A stretch of 8,761 bases of DNA, from contig PKWH01000180.1 of assembly GCA_003131985.1 (NCBI GenBank), forward strand, positions 14,935 through 23,695, written 5' to 3'. Position numbers and translations under genes: made by a program. The notes below the pieces were generated by a model. It was not told the origin of the DNA. It ran no database searches and worked only from the letters and a program-made list of their open reading frames with translations. Positions 6,654 through 8,761 of the stretch are shown in pieces. Source of the DNA: Acidobacteriota bacterium (lineage in GTDB: Bacteria > Acidobacteriota > Terriglobia > Acidiferrales > UBA7541). The stretch's first letter is position 1. Every line of letters begins with the position of its first letter.

Positions 6654-6662
6654 TTAATACCA
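6654..6662 (-). promoter_or_regulatory. possible extended -10 promoter for the interrupted membrane gene
   Basis: The minus strand reads TGGTATTAA, an extended -10 form (TGn followed by TATTAA, four of six matches to TATAAT). It lies about 20 nt ahead of the TTG start at 6633. No good -35 element is seen at the expected distance. This is weak support, given only because position and form fit. Confidence 0.2.
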
Positions 6663-6745
6663 GAAGAATTTTACGCTACGGTTAACCGGAATGTCGTGCA
6701 GTCCAGTCTGACACGATGAGAGGAGAAGACGTCCTCGATGCCGCT

Positions 6746-7975
6746 CTATATGAGAGGACGCGGTCGCAAGGCAATTTGAAGATTCTTGTTCCCACGCATT
6801 ATCTTCACCGCGAGAGCCTCTTTCGAGTGGCAAAGGATGTCTCGGAGTTCGGTTAGAGTCATTCCCTCCGCAGGGTGATTATCGATGGATTCGATGATGT
6901 CTCCGGGCTCGATTCCAGACTCGGCGGCGGGCGACTGCGGCAGAATCCGCTTAACGACAAACTTGTGGAAGTTGGGGCCTTCGGCGTGAATCCTTAGGCC
7001 GCTCTCATCGTATTTCGCGGGATCTGCGTAGCTGCGATTTGGCGTAAGCCAGAGGCGTTTGCTGCGATTGTCGAAGACCACGGTGAAGCGTTCCAGGAAT
7101 TCGGCGCCAATCAGTCCGGCGTGATCTTTGGCCGCCATTAGTCCTTCCGTACCCTGCGAGAACGTGATCGGCGGATTCTGAATTGCAAAAGTACCAACGG
7201 TGAGCCGAGCGGCTCGTCCGTCTCTCGACTGGCTGGCTCCGCCGGCGCTGGATCCCGGGTCGTCGAGAAGCTTCATTGCTGCGGGTGGCAAGTGGTGCTC
7301 GTCACTGAAAGGTTTGTATAGGTCCACGTAGGAATTCGCGCCGCCGTCGATTAAAAAGTTGGCGGCGATGGGCTCGACGCCGGGTAGGGCGATAGTCGCG
7401 TCGATGAATTGGAAGCCGTGTTCATCGAGACGTACGGGCAAGGGCGTGTCTCTTGGCGATGGCTGATACTTGTCGGGCAGGTAGATAGAGAGCAAGCGAC
7501 GCTCGTAGTCCACAGTGACGACGAAGTCGTCGAACAGTCGCGATCCAATGATGCCGTCGACAGTGTGGCCGATGGCTGGTTCCAGAGATTTCAAATCAAT
7601 CACGACGAGGTTGCGGTGCGTGAGATCCATTCCCGGTAGGCTAATCTGGACATCTCGTATAATCCCGACCTGGACGGCGTCGGAGACATCGTTGCGGGAT
7701 ACAGCGCTGCCGCTGGTTTGCAGCGAGATCTGGCGAGCGTATTCGCGGTCGACTAAGAATCCTTGGCTGGCGTTGTCGAGAATGAACCAGCCTGGGTGGT
7801 CGTTTATCTTCGCTTGCACGAAGACCAGGCCGTTTGCGATCAGCTCGACAGGGATGTTTAGAGTGGCGCTGCCCGACGAAAACCGATAGGAGGGAGGAGG
7901 TTGCGGCGGCGACGGCGGATGTGCTTGCGCGAATGCGGACGTCGTAATGAGAACTGCCAGAAGTGCAAAGAACAT
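6746..7975 (-). CDS. secreted two-lobed retropepsin-like aspartyl protease with C-terminal PDZ domain
   Basis: From ATG 7975 the protein has 409 residues. Residues 1-16 are a signal peptide (MFFALLAVLITTSAFA, then QAHPP), followed by a proline-rich linker at 19-28. Lobe 1 (about 38-168) has FILDNAS at 64-70 and ends VDGIIGSRLFDDFVVTVDYE. Lobe 2 (about 180-312) has FLIDGGANS at 207-215 and ends GLIGAEFLERFTVVFDN. The parallel G-[IL]-IG...F.V..D blocks mark the lobes as duplicated. Residues 337-403 form a PDZ domain with VVKRILPQSPAAESGIEPGD and IDNHPAEGMT. Family members are exported peptidase-like proteins. Here neither active-site motif is the standard D-[ST]-G (DNA and DGG), so catalytic activity is uncertain. 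The frame runs upstream to 8437, but that extension overlaps nuoB and lacks the signal-peptide start. A possible Shine-Dalgarno (GGAG, plus-strand 7990-7993) is far, about 14 nt. The next minus-strand gene starts 112 nt downstream. Confidence 0.85.
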   Translation of the reverse strand: MFFALLAVLITTSAFAQAHPPSPPQPPPSYRFSSGSATLNIPVELIANGLVFVQAKINDHPGWFILDNASQGFLVDREYARQISLQTSGSAVSRNDVSDAVQVGIIRDVQISLPGMDLTHRNLVVIDLKSLEPAIGHTVDGIIGSRLFDDFVVTVDYERRLLSIYLPDKYQPSPRDTPLPVRLDEHGFQFIDATIALPGVEPIAANFLIDGGANSYVDLYKPFSDEHHLPPAAMKLLDDPGSSAGGASQSRDGRAARLTVGTFAIQNPPITFSQGTEGLMAAKDHAGLIGAEFLERFTVVFDNRSKRLWLTPNRSYADPAKYDESGLRIHAEGPNFHKFVVKRILPQSPAAESGIEPGDIIESIDNHPAEGMTLTELRDILCHSKEALAVKIMRGNKNLQIALRPRPLI

Positions 7976-8039
7976 GGCTGATTTAGACTCCGCGATGGAT
8001 GTATAAGTTCCCGAAATTCGCGGGTTCCGCCACATGCGA

Positions 8040-8068
8040 TTGCAATGGTTGGTGCTAAGGTGCAAAAT
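8040..8068 (+). promoter_or_regulatory. possible sigma70-type promoter of nuoB
   Basis: TTGCAA (8040-8045) and CAAAAT (8063-8068) are separated by 17 nt, and each matches four of six consensus bases. They lie in the divergent spacer about 70-100 nt before the nuoB start. Only weak matches; no other candidate was better. Confidence 0.22.
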
Positions 8069-8138
8069 GTTGATGTGGGTGGGGAACTGACGCGGCGGCG
8101 CATTGCGCGTGCGCTTGCGCTGAGGATTAATCGAAAAG

Positions 8139-8678
8139 ATGGCGATTGAACTTGCGAAGGGCGTGACGCTGGAAGCACCGGGGCAGGATGCAAATTTCCT
8201 GAAGGATGAGGGAATTTTGCTCGCGTCGCTGGACAAAGTGGTGAATTGGGCGCGGCGGAGTTCGATCTGGCCCATGTCGTTTGGGCTGGCGTGTTGCGCG
8301 ATCGAGATGATGTCGATGGCGTCGTCGCGGTACGACATTGCTCGGTTCGGCGCGGAAGTTTTTCGCGGATCGCCGCGGCAGTCGGACCTGATGATTATCG
8401 CCGGGCGCGTTTCGGTGAAGATGGCGCCGGTGATCAAGCAGCTTTACGAGCAAATGCCCGAGCCGAAATGGGTGATTTCGATGGGCGCGTGCGCCACGTC
8501 GGGCGGAGTGTTCAATAATTATGCGGTCGTGCAGGGCGTGAACCAGGTGATTCCGGTGGATGTTTACGTGCCGGGGTGTCCGCCGCGTCCGGAGGCGCTG
8601 CTGTACGCCATCATGCAGCTTCAGAAAAAGATCGATACTACGCGCGGAAGCTTTATGAAGTCGATGAATTTCGAGTAG
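8139..8678 (+). CDS. nuoB: NADH-quinone oxidoreductase subunit B (complex I)
   Basis: The 179-residue product is complete and of normal family length. NuoB is the peripheral-arm subunit of complex I that holds 4Fe-4S cluster N2, the last carrier before quinone. All expected ligands are visible: the tandem cysteines Cys52-Cys53 (FGLACCAIEM), Cys118 (MGACATSGG) and Cys147 (VPGCPPRPEA). Other hallmarks are SRYDIARFGAEVFRGSPRQS, where the N2 and quinone-site residues lie, and DLMIIAGRVSVKMAPV. The start at ATG 8139 gives the usual short N-terminal extension; GAGG (8122-8125) is rather far (13 nt). Upstream is a divergent protease-like gene, not nuoA. In the 83 nt downstream no plus-strand start resembling nuoC is seen. 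So this copy does not sit in the standard nuoA-B-C order within the window. The protein itself looks fully functional. Confidence 0.97.
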   Translation: MAIELAKGVTLEAPGQDANFLKDEGILLASLDKVVNWARRSSIWPMSFGLACCAIEMMSMASSRYDIARFGAEVFRGSPRQSDLMIIAGRVSVKMAPVIKQLYEQMPEPKWVISMGACATSGGVFNNYAVVQGVNQVIPVDVYVPGCPPRPEALLYAIMQLQKKIDTTRGSFMKSMNFE

Positions 8679-8760
8679 AGCTGTAAAGATACAAATCCCG
8701 TTGTGCCTTCTGCGCAATTTTCTCCATATTAATCGAGTTTTGTTCTAGCATCTCGAAGCC
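8653..8760 (-). CDS. possible C-terminal end of a convergent gene (partial, low confidence)
   Basis: On the minus strand a frame open from the right window edge encodes about 35 residues, including MLEQNSINMEKIAQKAQRDL and YLYSSTRNSSTS, and ends at TAA (8655-8653). It would overlap the 3' end of nuoB by 26 nt tail to tail. The composition (charged, probably helical, then a serine-rich end) is protein-like but too short to assign. It may be the tail of a convergent gene, or a frame open by chance in 108 nt. Confidence 0.25.
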   Translation of the reverse strand, partial: GFEMLEQNSINMEKIAQKAQRDLYLYSSTRNSSTS

Positions 8761-8761
8761 C

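Noticed and set aside
7976..8437. 154-residue N-terminal extension of the protease-like gene
   Set aside because: It overlaps the start of nuoB on the other strand and has no protein-like features. A clean signal peptide begins at 7975.
8127..8717. 196-residue minus-strand open frame
   Set aside because: It is a His/Arg-rich shadow of nuoB.
1..8761. tRNA/rRNA genes, CRISPR array, insertion sequence, phage or toxin-antitoxin genes
   Set aside because: Read for on both strands; no cloverleaf-like, repeat-spacer or transposase signals were recognised.

Overview
The window reads like a chromosomal segment of an Acidobacteriota (Terriglobia / Koribacter-like) genome. The main reason is the 816-residue 'duplicated orphan' MacB/FtsX-type permease at 460-2910, a form greatly expanded in that phylum. 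The small secreted and membrane proteins around it also resemble families I associate with that phylum. This assignment comes from family recognition only; no search was run. Base composition is moderately GC-rich, with a visibly AT-richer patch at about 6130-6700.

Layout. At the left edge is the C-terminal part of a zinc-type alcohol dehydrogenase/quinone reductase (+, ends 447). It converges, with a 12-nt gap, on the large permease gene (-, 460-2910). Across a 227-nt divergent spacer begins a run of plus-strand genes: a membrane-anchored protein with an Ig-like extracytoplasmic domain (3138-3599), a small DMT/DUF486-type membrane protein (3694-4032), a secreted protein made of two related beta-rich repeats (4064-4855), a small His/Tyr/Asp-rich secreted protein (5282-5551) and a four-helix membrane protein (5672-6124). 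On the minus strand follow a two-helix plus PH-like-domain membrane protein interrupted by an in-frame TAA (6163-6633) and a secreted two-lobed retropepsin-like protein with a C-terminal PDZ domain (6746-7975). Divergent from the latter is nuoB (8139-8678), encoding the complex I subunit that carries Fe-S cluster N2.

How the genes relate. Apart from the two enzymes at the edges (dehydrogenase and NuoB), every product is predicted to be membrane-embedded or exported. Spacing between most genes is 30-430 nt and the strands change several times. This therefore looks like a string of small independent transcription units for envelope proteins, not one operon or pathway. nuoB is not followed by a recognisable nuoC start within the window, and no nuoA lies upstream.

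No tRNA, rRNA, CRISPR array, insertion sequence or prophage gene was seen. The most notable observations are (1) the minus-strand gene at 6163-6633, where an in-frame TAA separates the membrane part from a well-formed PH-like half that stays open in the same frame, and (2) the two-lobed aspartyl-protease-like protein, both of whose active-site motifs deviate from D-[ST]-G.
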